64,000 bases of DNA, from positions 4,682 through 68,681 of the forward strand of contig JBMOLJ010000062.1 of the NCBI GenBank assembly GCA_049324235.1. Reading direction: 5' to 3'. Position 1 is the stretch's first letter, and each line of letters begins with the position of its first letter. The notes below the pieces were generated by a model. It was not told where the DNA came from and searched no databases. It saw nothing but the letters and a program-made list of their open reading frames with translations. This document shows positions 34,493-42,909 of this stretch, piece by piece. The position numbers were made by a program, and so were the translations under genes. This DNA is from UBA1431 sp049324235 (lineage in GTDB: Bacteria > Bacillota > Clostridia > Christensenellales > UBA1431).

Positions 34493-35416
34493 TTAATAAT
34501 TGGATACTTTCTTCAATTGCTCATACAGCTCTCGCGTTTCACGTGTCAGGTGGACCGGATTGACGATGCGGGTTTTGATATACAGGTCTCCCCTCTTGCC
34601 GTTGCGGTCAATGTAGCCTTTGCCCGCCACGCGTATCCTGCTGTCCGGCTGAATGCCCTCGGGCACCGCAACCATGATGCGTCCGTCCAGGGTCCTGACA
34701 GGCACCTTGCCGCCCAGCGCGGCATCCCACGGGTACAGGTCTACAGTCGTTACAAGGTCGTTTCCTTCCAGGGTGAAATGGTCGCCGGGCCTGAACCTCA
34801 CGATGAGGTGCAGGTCTCCGTTCTTCCCGCCGTTTGCGCCCTTATGCCCCTGTCCCTTCAGGCGTATCTTTTCGCCGTCGCGCACGCCTTTGGGTATCTT
34901 GAAGGTGAAGTTTTTTACGCCGCGTTCGGTTTGCAGGGCAATACGCTTCTCTGTGCCCGAAAACCCCTCCTCGGGGGTGATCTCTATTTCAGCCTCTATG
35001 TTTTCCCCGTCGTAGACAAGGTGCATTCCGCCTGTTCCCGAAGAACCGAAGAGATCCTCGATATTGAACCCGCCGCCTCCGCCGCTAAAGAACATATTGA
35101 AAAAGTCGCTCCGATCGCCGGGGTTCCCACGCCATTCGTATCTGACGTTGTTATAGCCGTACTGGGCAGGGTCGAAGTCATACCCGTTCTGGAAGTTATA
35201 CGCGTTGCCGAAGTTGTCGTATTCCTTCCGCTTTTCAGGGTCGCTCAAAAGCTCATAGGCTTCGCTGACATCCTTGAATTTCTCCTCGGACTGTTTGTCG
35301 CCCTGGTTTGCATCAGGATGGTATTTCTTCGCAAGCTTGCGGTACGCCTTTTTAATTTCTTCCTGCGACGCGTTTTTTTCCACGCCGAGGATGCCGTAAT
35401 AATCCTTATACTGCAT
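34493..35416 (-). CDS. CbpA-type DnaJ co-chaperone
   Basis: The 307-residue protein has a J domain with HPD at residues 33-35 (KKYHPDANQG), a Gly/Phe-type linker, and a DnaJ C-terminal substrate-binding region (residues 150-305). It lacks the zinc-finger CxxCxGxG repeats, so it is CbpA/type II rather than classic DnaJ. It stimulates DnaK ATPase. AAGGAGG lies 8 bases before the ATG. It is the first gene of a clpB operon, an arrangement that provides both co-chaperone and disaggregase under one heat-shock control. Confidence 0.92.
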   Translation of the reverse strand: MQYKDYYGILGVEKNASQEEIKKAYRKLAKKYHPDANQGDKQSEEKFKDVSEAYELLSDPEKRKEYDNFGNAYNFQNGYDFDPAQYGYNNVRYEWRGNPGDRSDFFNMFFSGGGGGFNIEDLFGSSGTGGMHLVYDGENIEAEIEITPEEGFSGTEKRIALQTERGVKNFTFKIPKGVRDGEKIRLKGQGHKGANGGKNGDLHLIVRFRPGDHFTLEGNDLVTTVDLYPWDAALGGKVPVRTLDGRIMVAVPEGIQPDSRIRVAGKGYIDRNGKRGDLYIKTRIVNPVHLTRETRELYEQLKKVSNY

Positions 35417-35441
35417 ACAGGATCCCTCCTTTCTTTTTTAT

Positions 35442-35458
35442 TTTGACTTTCCTTGACC
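35442..35458 (-). promoter_or_regulatory. CtsR-type heat-shock operator
   Basis: The minus strand reads GGTCAAG-GAA-AGTCAAA, a close match to the CtsR heptad direct repeat (A/GGTCAAA NAN A/GGTCAAA) with one deviation. It spans the expected start point just downstream of the -10 box, the usual position for CtsR repression. Confidence 0.7.
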
Positions 35459-35461
35459 TTA

Positions 35462-35490
35462 ATAATACATGAAAACATTGCCATTTTCAA
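35462..35490 (-). promoter_or_regulatory. Sigma-A promoter of the cbpA-clpB operon
   Basis: TTGAAA (35490-35485), a 17-base spacer and TATTAT (35467-35462) on the minus strand. About 240 bases further upstream (35491-35735) no gene or other clear element is seen. Confidence 0.78.
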
Positions 35491-35735
35491 TAGGCTGAAT
35501 TATCTTCATTACGTCAAAAACCGCATTAAATTGAAAATCATTGCTGTTTCCTCTCGAAATTGAACAAACGCTTGGAAATTTGAACTTTTACACTGGCAAC
35601 GCGAGAGATGGGCCTAACTCTCCCCTTTCCTTCGATTGCCGGAATAAAAACAATGCCTGAGCTATACAAAGGGTCTTACAAAAAGGAAAATCGTGATACA
35701 ATATGACAAGGAGTCTGAGCCTGGGGTAAAAACAT

Positions 35736-35867
35736 ATGAGAAATCTGGTAAAATGGATCTATATCTTCATGCTGGCTGCGATTCTGATCGCTGTAGCAAT
35801 CGGCTCGTGCGGTAAAGGAGCCGCTACCCCTGGTCCGCAGAATACCGCGGCGACGAGCATAAGATAA
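35736..35867 (+). CDS. Small lipoprotein (43 residues)
   Basis: The ATG at 35736 opens a frame with a charged start, a hydrophobic run (WIYIFMLAAILIAVAIGSC) and a lipobox ending at Cys25, then 18 polar residues. The layout is that of a lipoprotein signal with almost no mature domain, so it may be a truncated gene or a tiny lipopeptide. The ribosome binding site is weak. Confidence 0.5.
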   Translation: MRNLVKWIYIFMLAAILIAVAIGSCGKGAATPGPQNTAATSIR

Positions 35868-35903
35868 GCTATGCAGTAATTGACCTGCGTCAGGAGCTGA
35901 ATT

Positions 35904-35944
35904 GGCAGTAACCCCCGCAAACAATGTTTACGGGGGTTACTGCC
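35904..35944. repeat. Long near-perfect hairpin between convergent genes
   Basis: GGCAGTAACCCCCG, a mismatch, AAAC, a three-base loop and the full reverse complement form an 18-bp stem with one mismatch over 41 bases. It lacks a T run, so it is not a standard intrinsic terminator; it could still stop transcription from both sides or be a palindromic repeat. Confidence 0.7.
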
Positions 35945-35970
35945 TCCGACTGACCAAAGCCCGGTATGCA

Positions 35971-36993
35971 TTATTGATATTTAACGGTTATGTCTTTACT
36001 CTTTGGATGAACGGCAATCCATGTGTTGCCGGGCTGCAACACAATTTCGTCGCCGTTGCCGTCCCTGTATACCGTGGGTGAATCGTAGCTCTTCCTCTCC
36101 CATGTGCCCTCGACATACTTTCCGCCAATAAAGAATTCCGCCTTCCCCGAGCCTAACAGGTCGCAAAGCCATCTGTCTTTCGCTTCACCGCCGTGATAAA
36201 AACGGTTGTATTGTACAATCAGGTTCTTGACCTCAACGGCTTTGCCCGTCTCGGCATCCGTAAACGGCTTGTTTCCTGAGTAACGCAAAAGTACATCCTT
36301 GCTTGCATCATACTTATAGGTTACCTCTTCTCCGGTATAGAAGGGAACAACCACTTCCGATACAGTTACGCCGGTGTATTGCAGCTCATCGGCATACGTA
36401 AACGTACGAACATCAGCGTCCCCGCTCATCAACTCCTGGCATTTTTGTACATTTGTAAAGGCGTTGTGCGGCGCCTTTCTGCTGTGGTCCCTCCAGTAAT
36501 AGGCGCCCAGCCCTCCTTTTATAAAGTCAATCCGTGTCTTAATGTGACTTGAAGAAGCAATGTATACGTTCGCCTGCCCGCTTGAAGGGCCTCCGAAGTG
36601 GACATAGGCGCAATCCCACTCCTGCTGAATCTTGATAAAGTATATCCTGGCTGAACGCACCGGCCCGACTTTTTCCGGCAGCGTATCGTTATATATGCAG
36701 AAAAACCTCGTGCAGCCCTCAACGGGCGCTTCATACACGATATCCGCCGCCTGCAGTCCGTATTGCGGCCGGCATGCGGGATTATTCTCGATCATCACGC
36801 CCACGGGTTTGTATGCCGTCCGCTCCGCGACAGGCAGCCCGGTCGTATAGGATCTTAATCCGGCGTAAGGCGTCGGCTCCGTAGTGGGTGTCGCCATAGG
36901 CGTGGGGCTTGGCTGGGGGGGTACACTACAGGAAGAAACCGTCAGCAGGAGAACGACTGATAACAGAGTGCAAAGGGCTTTCTTCATATTCAT
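35971..36993 (-). CDS. DUF3048-domain lipoprotein (YerB family)
   Basis: A 340-residue lipoprotein with lipobox VSSC (Cys22), a Pro/Thr linker, and the DUF3048 signatures PVGVMIENNPACRPQYGLQAADIVYE, VGPVRSARIYFI, YVHFGGPSSGQA, and APHNAF. Cell-surface protein of unknown function, found widely in sporulating Firmicutes. It stands alone; the preceding 178 bases contain two ACCGGTATT copies around two AAATATCCT copies, a possible regulatory site. Confidence 0.9.
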   Translation of the reverse strand: MNMKKALCTLLSVVLLLTVSSCSVPPQPSPTPMATPTTEPTPYAGLRSYTTGLPVAERTAYKPVGVMIENNPACRPQYGLQAADIVYEAPVEGCTRFFCIYNDTLPEKVGPVRSARIYFIKIQQEWDCAYVHFGGPSSGQANVYIASSSHIKTRIDFIKGGLGAYYWRDHSRKAPHNAFTNVQKCQELMSGDADVRTFTYADELQYTGVTVSEVVVPFYTGEEVTYKYDASKDVLLRYSGNKPFTDAETGKAVEVKNLIVQYNRFYHGGEAKDRWLCDLLGSGKAEFFIGGKYVEGTWERKSYDSPTVYRDGNGDEIVLQPGNTWIAVHPKSKDITVKYQ

Positions 36994-37172
36994 AAATCGA
37001 CTGCTCCTGACAATTATAGAATCGCTATACTATATTAGCATGAGATGATAAACATTAATCTTACCGGTATTTTATATCAAATATCCTCTTTTTGCTAGTA
37101 AAATTAAATATCCTGGCGAATAAACCGGTATTATGTCTAAGCATTTATATTATGCCTCGGAACAGGTCTTCC

Positions 37173-38501
37173 TTACTTCTTACCAAGCCTTAGTTTGAAC
37201 CTTCTAAGCGCATATGATACACATTTTTTTAGGAATCTCAGGGGGCTATTGATTAGGTTTTTCAACAAAATATTTGTTTTTTTATGCTTTATCATTTGTT
37301 CTATTCTGTTTGCATCAGTCTCTAAATAAAACTTCCTCGAATAGTCAAGCCTTTTGGCTAAACCGGCCCGTGTCTTTTTATCTGCTTTTTGATACGCAAC
37401 ATCTTCGAAACACGCCGAGTTATAAGGCAGCATCCAATTTTTTTCACCGCAGATATCCCGAGCCGTAAAAAACTTCGTTTTATGCCTGTTGTCTACAGTC
37501 TGGCCTTTCATTATCATTTCGGCTGGGATTTCTTCAACAGCAATGGCGCCATCCCTGGCCGCATCCTCGATAAGCGCTTTTCCTTCCTCCGTTCTGGCAA
37601 TTACGACAGAAAACCCTTTCTTCATGTCATCACGGGAAATCCCCCAGGGGTCGCCCACGACAATATCGCTGAATACATTCACCTGGTCGGAGCATAGGAT
37701 ACAACGATACTCTTCGTATATGGGTTTTAAAGCAAGCCGCCTGCTTTTATCGAGCTTATATACATTTTTGTTTGAATAAATGCCTACATTCCCAGGCCAG
37801 CCTCCTACCCGCTTGTCTCTGAATCTGAACTGTACTAAATCTTCACGCAAATCATACTTTGATTGTTCAATCAGGTCGTCTATCAATCGTCCGCTGTTCT
37901 GTCCGGCACAGAATAGGCCGATGGTATATAAAGGCAATTGGATATCGGGATACTTTTGCTTTATCCGTGCTAAGCTTTCCGCCTGGCATCCCAAAACAAC
38001 AGCCGCCGTCCTTTTATCCGTATGGGAAAGGATCGTTTCGGCTACAGCCGACTGTGCATAATATGAACCGCAGCCTTCGATGATGGATTCCTTTGATGTC
38101 GCAAGCACCGCCTGCGGCCTTTTTGTTGCCGCATCAAATTTGTTGACCACAGCGCCATCGATAGCTTTTTTTTCGAGAAGATAACATAACAACGCCGTTA
38201 CGATACCGCCGCTCTGGGATTTCTGCCTGATCTCTTCATCCGTTGCATGTCCGATATATGCGCCAAGGCATTGGCCGTGGAAAAGGTCAATCTTTTCATC
38301 CTGAAGCGTAACCTGCGGATTGCTGGGACAGACCGCATAGCATTTGCCACAGTTGACGCATTTTTCTTTATCGAGTACAGCGGTCAAATACCCCGCAGGA
38401 TTATGCGTCATCGTGATTGCTTTTTTCGGGCATATACCGGCACATGCGCCACACGCGGTACACAGCGCGTTTTCTGGAATATGTCCAATATTCTCTCGCA
38501 T
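37173..38501 (-). CDS. FrhB-type iron-sulfur flavoprotein (F420 hydrogenase beta-like)
   Basis: The 442-residue protein opens with two 4Fe-4S ferredoxin motifs (CTACGACAGICPKKAI and CVNCGKCYAVCPSNP), followed by FrhB N and C domains (SGGIVTALLCYLLE, GCQAESLARI, CSDQVNVFSDIVVGDPW). Members sit in many polysaccharide clusters next to pyruvyltransferases, as here, and are thought to pass electrons to a sugar modification. The exact reaction is unknown. It is the last gene of the polysaccharide operon, following the pyruvyltransferase by 17 bases. Confidence 0.82.
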   Translation of the reverse strand: MRENIGHIPENALCTACGACAGICPKKAITMTHNPAGYLTAVLDKEKCVNCGKCYAVCPSNPQVTLQDEKIDLFHGQCLGAYIGHATDEEIRQKSQSGGIVTALLCYLLEKKAIDGAVVNKFDAATKRPQAVLATSKESIIEGCGSYYAQSAVAETILSHTDKRTAAVVLGCQAESLARIKQKYPDIQLPLYTIGLFCAGQNSGRLIDDLIEQSKYDLREDLVQFRFRDKRVGGWPGNVGIYSNKNVYKLDKSRRLALKPIYEEYRCILCSDQVNVFSDIVVGDPWGISRDDMKKGFSVVIARTEEGKALIEDAARDGAIAVEEIPAEMIMKGQTVDNRHKTKFFTARDICGEKNWMLPYNSACFEDVAYQKADKKTRAGLAKRLDYSRKFYLETDANRIEQMIKHKKTNILLKNLINSPLRFLKKCVSYALRRFKLRLGKK

Positions 38502-38518
38502 GTCAACTACCTCTTCAT

Positions 38519-39697
38519 CTATTTTGAAAACATCACTTTTCCTGATTCAAGCAATGCGTCCCATACCTGGGGAAGCTTTGCTTTTATAACCTCACGCTCA
38601 TTATTATGATTGTCCCAGAACGATTTAAACATTTCTATGAGCCGTTCGGATGAACAGTTATTGTTCGATATTATCCATTGATCCTGCCCATACCAATGGA
38701 GAAGCTCATCATATTTGTAATGCCAGCCCACAATCAATGTCGGAACGCCTGATGAGAGCGACGCGACGCAGGCATGGTACCTGCTCCCGATAAAAGCCTC
38801 ACTCCCGGCGATCAATGACTTGATCTGCGTACTGCTCATGTTTTTCACATCGGCAATGGCTACCCTTTCCGAATGATCGAACCGCTCATGAATGTCATTT
38901 GCAACATGGATGTCGTTATAATCGTTCGTTTCAACTATTTCATTGGGGATCAATTCAACGCTTAAGTCCGTCGTTTCTAAAATATATCTTATCAGTTTAT
39001 CCATGCATTCGATATACGTTTCGTCCGAGCGCCATTGGTTAATGATCTGATAGCTTACGGATATTCCGATAAATTGCCTATTGACCGGTGTATCGTATGG
39101 CATCATATTCGCCAGATCCGGCGACGTAAGCACATTACGTACCCCGGCGTTTTGCATCTGCGTTTTACTTTCATTCTCCCTGGCGTACATGATATCAAAA
39201 ATATGCTTTGCCGCGTATCTGGCCTGGATTTTCAAGCCTTTGGAAAGAATCGGCCCGTAGCTTGCCGGACACTTAACCGTTTTTCTTTTATATAATCTGG
39301 CAAGAAAGCTCACTGAGAATTTCCCGATAACGGATTTAATAGCTTTAAAACGGCCTATTTTCTTCGGAAAAAAATGTTCGCAAAAACATATGCCAAACAG
39401 GTCCGCAACAATGTCGGCAGTCTTAATATGATCCAGGAACATTAAACATCTCTCATTCTTAGGCCTTATTCCAAACTTGTATTTCAAACCGTCAAGCAAA
39501 AGCCTTGCACCCTTATACGGCATCTGATATACGGGTATATCCATGTCGCTGACCGCTATTTCTTTAATCTTCGTAGGTTGATAGCATATGATATCCGCGT
39601 CCTCATCCAGCTTCCTGATAAGCTGTCTCACCCCGTGTATTAATGAGGGTCCGCCAAAATTATCCTCGGTCATGACACCGTACAATAATATTTTCAT
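38519..39697 (-). CDS. Polysaccharide pyruvyltransferase family protein
   Basis: The 392-residue GT-B-like protein has MTEDNFGGPSLIHGVRQLIRKL near the N-terminus, NMMPYDTP and IGSRYHACVASLSSGVPTLIVGW near 305, the usual CsaB/WcaK-type signature. It should move pyruvate from phosphoenolpyruvate onto a sugar as a ketal. Partner of the FrhB-like gene downstream. The acceptor sugar is not predictable. Confidence 0.85.
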   Translation of the reverse strand: MKILLYGVMTEDNFGGPSLIHGVRQLIRKLDEDADIICYQPTKIKEIAVSDMDIPVYQMPYKGARLLLDGLKYKFGIRPKNERCLMFLDHIKTADIVADLFGICFCEHFFPKKIGRFKAIKSVIGKFSVSFLARLYKRKTVKCPASYGPILSKGLKIQARYAAKHIFDIMYARENESKTQMQNAGVRNVLTSPDLANMMPYDTPVNRQFIGISVSYQIINQWRSDETYIECMDKLIRYILETTDLSVELIPNEIVETNDYNDIHVANDIHERFDHSERVAIADVKNMSSTQIKSLIAGSEAFIGSRYHACVASLSSGVPTLIVGWHYKYDELLHWYGQDQWIISNNNCSSERLIEMFKSFWDNHNNEREVIKAKLPQVWDALLESGKVMFSK

Positions 39698-39724
39698 CCT
39701 ATCCGCCTCTCTTACATTCTTATG

Positions 39725-41176
39725 TTAAGAGTTCAAGACTCTCCATTTTGTTTTGATAAATTTCAGATTCATGATAACGTAAATTACTCCCCATAACAAT
39801 CCCAATAGTACAGACTCCAGGATCTCACCCGTATAAACTTCGATATGGAGCAAATTTTTTAGCACCATAAAAATCGCGCCAAAAACTGCATTCATGAGTG
39901 TAATGAACAGGATATCCTTCCATGGAAATATCTTTTTCATCGGTATTGATATTTGCTTGGACGTTGACATAAGGAGCTGCCAGGCGCTTGCAAATGTTGC
40001 AACCAGCGTTGCAATGGCCGGGCCGATAAATCCAAAAGTATAATAGAATACAATGCTCAATATCAGGTTCAATACCAACGCAAATATGGAGTTGTATAAT
40101 ATGACCTTCGTCTTTCCAATCGAGTTGAGAATCATACCATAATATGTGCATCTGAACATCAATACCAATGCATAAATCTGAAAAACCGGTGCACCGGCCA
40201 AGTATTTTTCTGAGTACAACAGCGACATAATTTCCGGAGCAAAAACAAACATTGCGGTAGAAATAAAACAGATGACTATATACGATAAGGATGTCGCATC
40301 ACCCCACAAAGAAACTGCTTCTTCTTTACAGTCCTTTTTCAGGAGTACGACAAGATGAGGCAAAAGCACCGCGGTCAGTGACGACGCAATCATGGTAACA
40401 GGTATTTCCCTTGCGGCATTGGCAAATATGGCAAGCTGCTCTGTATTAAAAAACCTCGCAATGACCAGTGTATCGCATTGTCTTTTGAGGGTGCCCACGA
40501 CCGATGCAAGACCGATGGGTATGGAGAATACAAAAATCTTTTTTATGACATTCTCATCAACAATGAATCTGATTTTCCCTGCTACATTCTTAACCACGAT
40601 ATATACGGTAAGCGCAAAGGCCGCTTGCCCACAAAGATACACAATCATATAAGCGTAGAAATCCATGCGCAGTATCTGTACGCCTATAATTGACAATAAG
40701 ATAAAGACACTGTTTGCGATTTTGAAAATCATTAGACGTGATGTTTTCTTATATACGATCAGCATATTGTCAATGCTGGCCAGAATAATGTTCGTCCAGG
40801 GGAAAACAGCAAGAAAATACCAGAAGCCTGTCAATATCGGATTATTAAAATAGCTGGCGATCAAAGGTGTCGCACAAACCAGTACCAGGCCAGTAAAAAC
40901 GCTTAGCATCGTACTAAGCGTATAATATATGGATACAAATCTCTGCTTTTCGTCAGAAGTTTCAGCCCTGGCCAGAAAATAATTGATACTGTTGGGGAGA
41001 CCAAGCATGAAAATTGTAGTAAAAACATTGATAACGATCAGCAGCTGGGAATACGTCCCGTATTCCTCCAGAGTACGGAACCGCGATAATAGCATCGCCG
41101 CTACCAATGCGATCGTGGTTGTGATTATTTGAGAGATTGACAGTTTCAGGCTATCTGTGCCAATGGATCTTTTCAA
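39725..41176 (-). CDS. Wzx-type oligosaccharide flippase
   Basis: A 483-residue membrane protein with about 12-14 helices of the MATE/PST export superfamily (SISQIITTTIALVAAMLLSRF near the start, FGFIGPAIATLVATFASAW near the end). It moves the lipid-linked repeat unit across the membrane. I chose the TTG at 41176, preceded by AAGGGAG at 8 bases and giving MKRSIGTDS; GTG at 41221 would overlap the aminotransferase end and has no site. Confidence 0.85.
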   Translation of the reverse strand: MKRSIGTDSLKLSISQIITTTIALVAAMLLSRFRTLEEYGTYSQLLIVINVFTTIFMLGLPNSINYFLARAETSDEKQRFVSIYYTLSTMLSVFTGLVLVCATPLIASYFNNPILTGFWYFLAVFPWTNIILASIDNMLIVYKKTSRLMIFKIANSVFILLSIIGVQILRMDFYAYMIVYLCGQAAFALTVYIVVKNVAGKIRFIVDENVIKKIFVFSIPIGLASVVGTLKRQCDTLVIARFFNTEQLAIFANAAREIPVTMIASSLTAVLLPHLVVLLKKDCKEEAVSLWGDATSLSYIVICFISTAMFVFAPEIMSLLYSEKYLAGAPVFQIYALVLMFRCTYYGMILNSIGKTKVILYNSIFALVLNLILSIVFYYTFGFIGPAIATLVATFASAWQLLMSTSKQISIPMKKIFPWKDILFITLMNAVFGAIFMVLKNLLHIEVYTGEILESVLLGLLWGVIYVIMNLKFIKTKWRVLNS

Positions 41177-41207
41177 ACAATACGCTCCCTTCTCAGCGAC
41201 CGTCAAT

Positions 41208-42344
41208 TCATGACTTGCCACCGATGTACGTATTGATATGGGTACAAACCTGTTCTATGTCTTCCATACTCAGATATGGATGGATAGGAAGCGATAAGAC
41301 ACGCTCGGAAAGCGTTTCCGAAACGGGGAAATCGCCGATGCCATATCCGAGGGATTCAAACGCCGTTTGCAAATGCATGGGCTTGTGGTAATACACCATC
41401 GATGGCACACCGTTTTCCTTGAGATACGCCTGCAGCCCGTCCCGCTGCTCTTTCCCTGAAAGCGTTATCGTATACTGCGCCCAGCTTGAATAATATCCAT
41501 CCGGTATAACAGGTGTTTTGACGACGTCCTTAAGGTTCCTTGTGTACGCTTGCGCCGCTTCATTCACCTTGTCCATCTCGTATTCTTTGAATGCTTCGAG
41601 CTTTATCTGCAGCACAGCCGCTTGTATCGTGTCCAGGCGGGAATTCATGCCGATCCTGACATTGTCGTATTTGTCCGACCCTTTGCCGTGCAGCCTGAAC
41701 GAGTTCATGGCATCCGCCCACGCATCATTGTCGGTAAAGACGGCGCCGCCGTCGCCGTAACAGCCCAAAGGCTTTGCCGGGAAAAACGATGTAGTGGAAA
41801 TATCGCCGAAGCTGCAGTTTTTCTTCCCGTTGATGCTCCCGCCGAATCCCTGCGCACCGTCCTCCAGGATAAGGATGCCGTACTTCTTAGCTATCTTCTT
41901 GATTTCAGGATAGTTTGCCGGCAGCCCGAACAAATCAACCGGGATAACGGCTTTGGGAGCCAGCCGTCCTTCTGCGATCACTTTCTCTACGCTTTCTTCC
42001 AGCATAACGGTATTGATATTGAAGGTGTCCGCATCAATATCGACAAAGACCGGCGTGGCGCCCGCGAAGGATACGACTTCCGCCGAGGCGAAAAAAGTGA
42101 AATCGGGCACGAACACGGCGTCACCCTTGCCAATATCCCAGGCCATCAAGGCGAGCGTCAGCGCATCCGTTCCATTTGCACAGCTGATGCAATGCCTCAC
42201 CCCTACGTATTCGGCAAGAGCTGCTTCAAGGTCTTTTACCTGTTTGCCCATAATAAACGCGCTCGAGGCTGCAACCTCCAGTATGGCGCTGTCGATCTTT
42301 TCTTTTAAAACCTGGTATTGTTTTTTTAAATCTCTGAATTGCAT
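41208..42344 (-). CDS. DegT/DnrJ/EryC1 sugar aminotransferase (WbpE type)
   Basis: A 378-residue PLP enzyme that adds an amino group to a keto sugar nucleotide. CANGTDALTLAL, ILEDGAQGFGG and the lysine motif STTSFFPAKPLGCYGDGGAVFT near residue 185 are diagnostic. In the UDP-ManNAc3NAcA route the 3-keto UDP-GlcNAcA is its substrate. The ATG at 42344 comes one base after the acetyltransferase stop; a GTG at 42353 is an alternative. Confidence 0.92.
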   Translation of the reverse strand: MQFRDLKKQYQVLKEKIDSAILEVAASSAFIMGKQVKDLEAALAEYVGVRHCISCANGTDALTLALMAWDIGKGDAVFVPDFTFFASAEVVSFAGATPVFVDIDADTFNINTVMLEESVEKVIAEGRLAPKAVIPVDLFGLPANYPEIKKIAKKYGILILEDGAQGFGGSINGKKNCSFGDISTTSFFPAKPLGCYGDGGAVFTDNDAWADAMNSFRLHGKGSDKYDNVRIGMNSRLDTIQAAVLQIKLEAFKEYEMDKVNEAAQAYTRNLKDVVKTPVIPDGYYSSWAQYTITLSGKEQRDGLQAYLKENGVPSMVYYHKPMHLQTAFESLGYGIGDFPVSETLSERVLSLPIHPYLSMEDIEQVCTHINTYIGGKS

Positions 42345-42345
42345 T

Positions 42346-42909
42346 TTATACACTCTCTTTCAATCCGCCGTCATATTCCTCATACGCTCTGCCGCAATGG
42401 CTACATTTTAAATCACCCTGCAGTTTTTCGCCGCATTCGCAGGCCCAGCCGATCTGTCTCGCCGGAACGCCCGCCACTATCGCATGATCCTTAACGTCTT
42501 TCGTAACCACCGCGCCCGCCGCAACAAACGCGCATCTTCCAATCGTTTTGCCGCATACGATGGTGGCGTTGGCTCCCAGGGAAGCGCCCCATTTGACAAG
42601 AGTTTTGAGGTATCCGGCGCTGCCTTTGGGATATTTTGAACGGGGCGTCAGGTCATTGGTAAACACAACGGAAGGACCGCAGAAAACATAGTCCTCCAGT
42701 TCGACGCCTTCATACACCGATATGTTGTTCTGGATCTTCACGCCGTTGCCTATCTTCACATTGTTCGATACATTGACGTTTTGCCCGAGGGAACAGTTTT
42801 CTCCGATTACCGCGCCCTTCTGGATATGGCAGAAAAACCAGATTTTCGTTCCGTCGCCAATCGTAACGCCGTCATCAATGTAGCTGCTTTCATGCACAAA
42901 ATAACTCAT
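42346..42909 (-). CDS. Sugar N-acetyltransferase, left-handed beta-helix (WbpD type)
   Basis: The 187-residue hexapeptide-repeat protein (IGDGTKIW, IGENCSLGQNV, IGNGVKIQNN, LGANATIVCG, GRCAFVAAGAVVTKDV) acetylates the 3-amino group of UDP-GlcNAc3NA, as WbpD/WlbB do. The C-terminus carries a zinc-ribbon-like CECGEKLQGDLKCSHCG, seen in some WbpD homologues. Ends one base before the aminotransferase start, with Gfo/Idh gene directly before it. Confidence 0.9.
   Translation of the reverse strand: MSYFVHESSYIDDGVTIGDGTKIWFFCHIQKGAVIGENCSLGQNVNVSNNVKIGNGVKIQNNISVYEGVELEDYVFCGPSVVFTNDLTPRSKYPKGSAGYLKTLVKWGASLGANATIVCGKTIGRCAFVAAGAVVTKDVKDHAIVAGVPARQIGWACECGEKLQGDLKCSHCGRAYEEYDGGLKESV

Noticed and set aside
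37063..37132. Paired ACCGGTATT and AAATATCCT copies between the FrhB-like gene and yerB
   Set aside because: Short and AT-rich; ACCGGT is itself palindromic. Could be an operator but there is no independent support.
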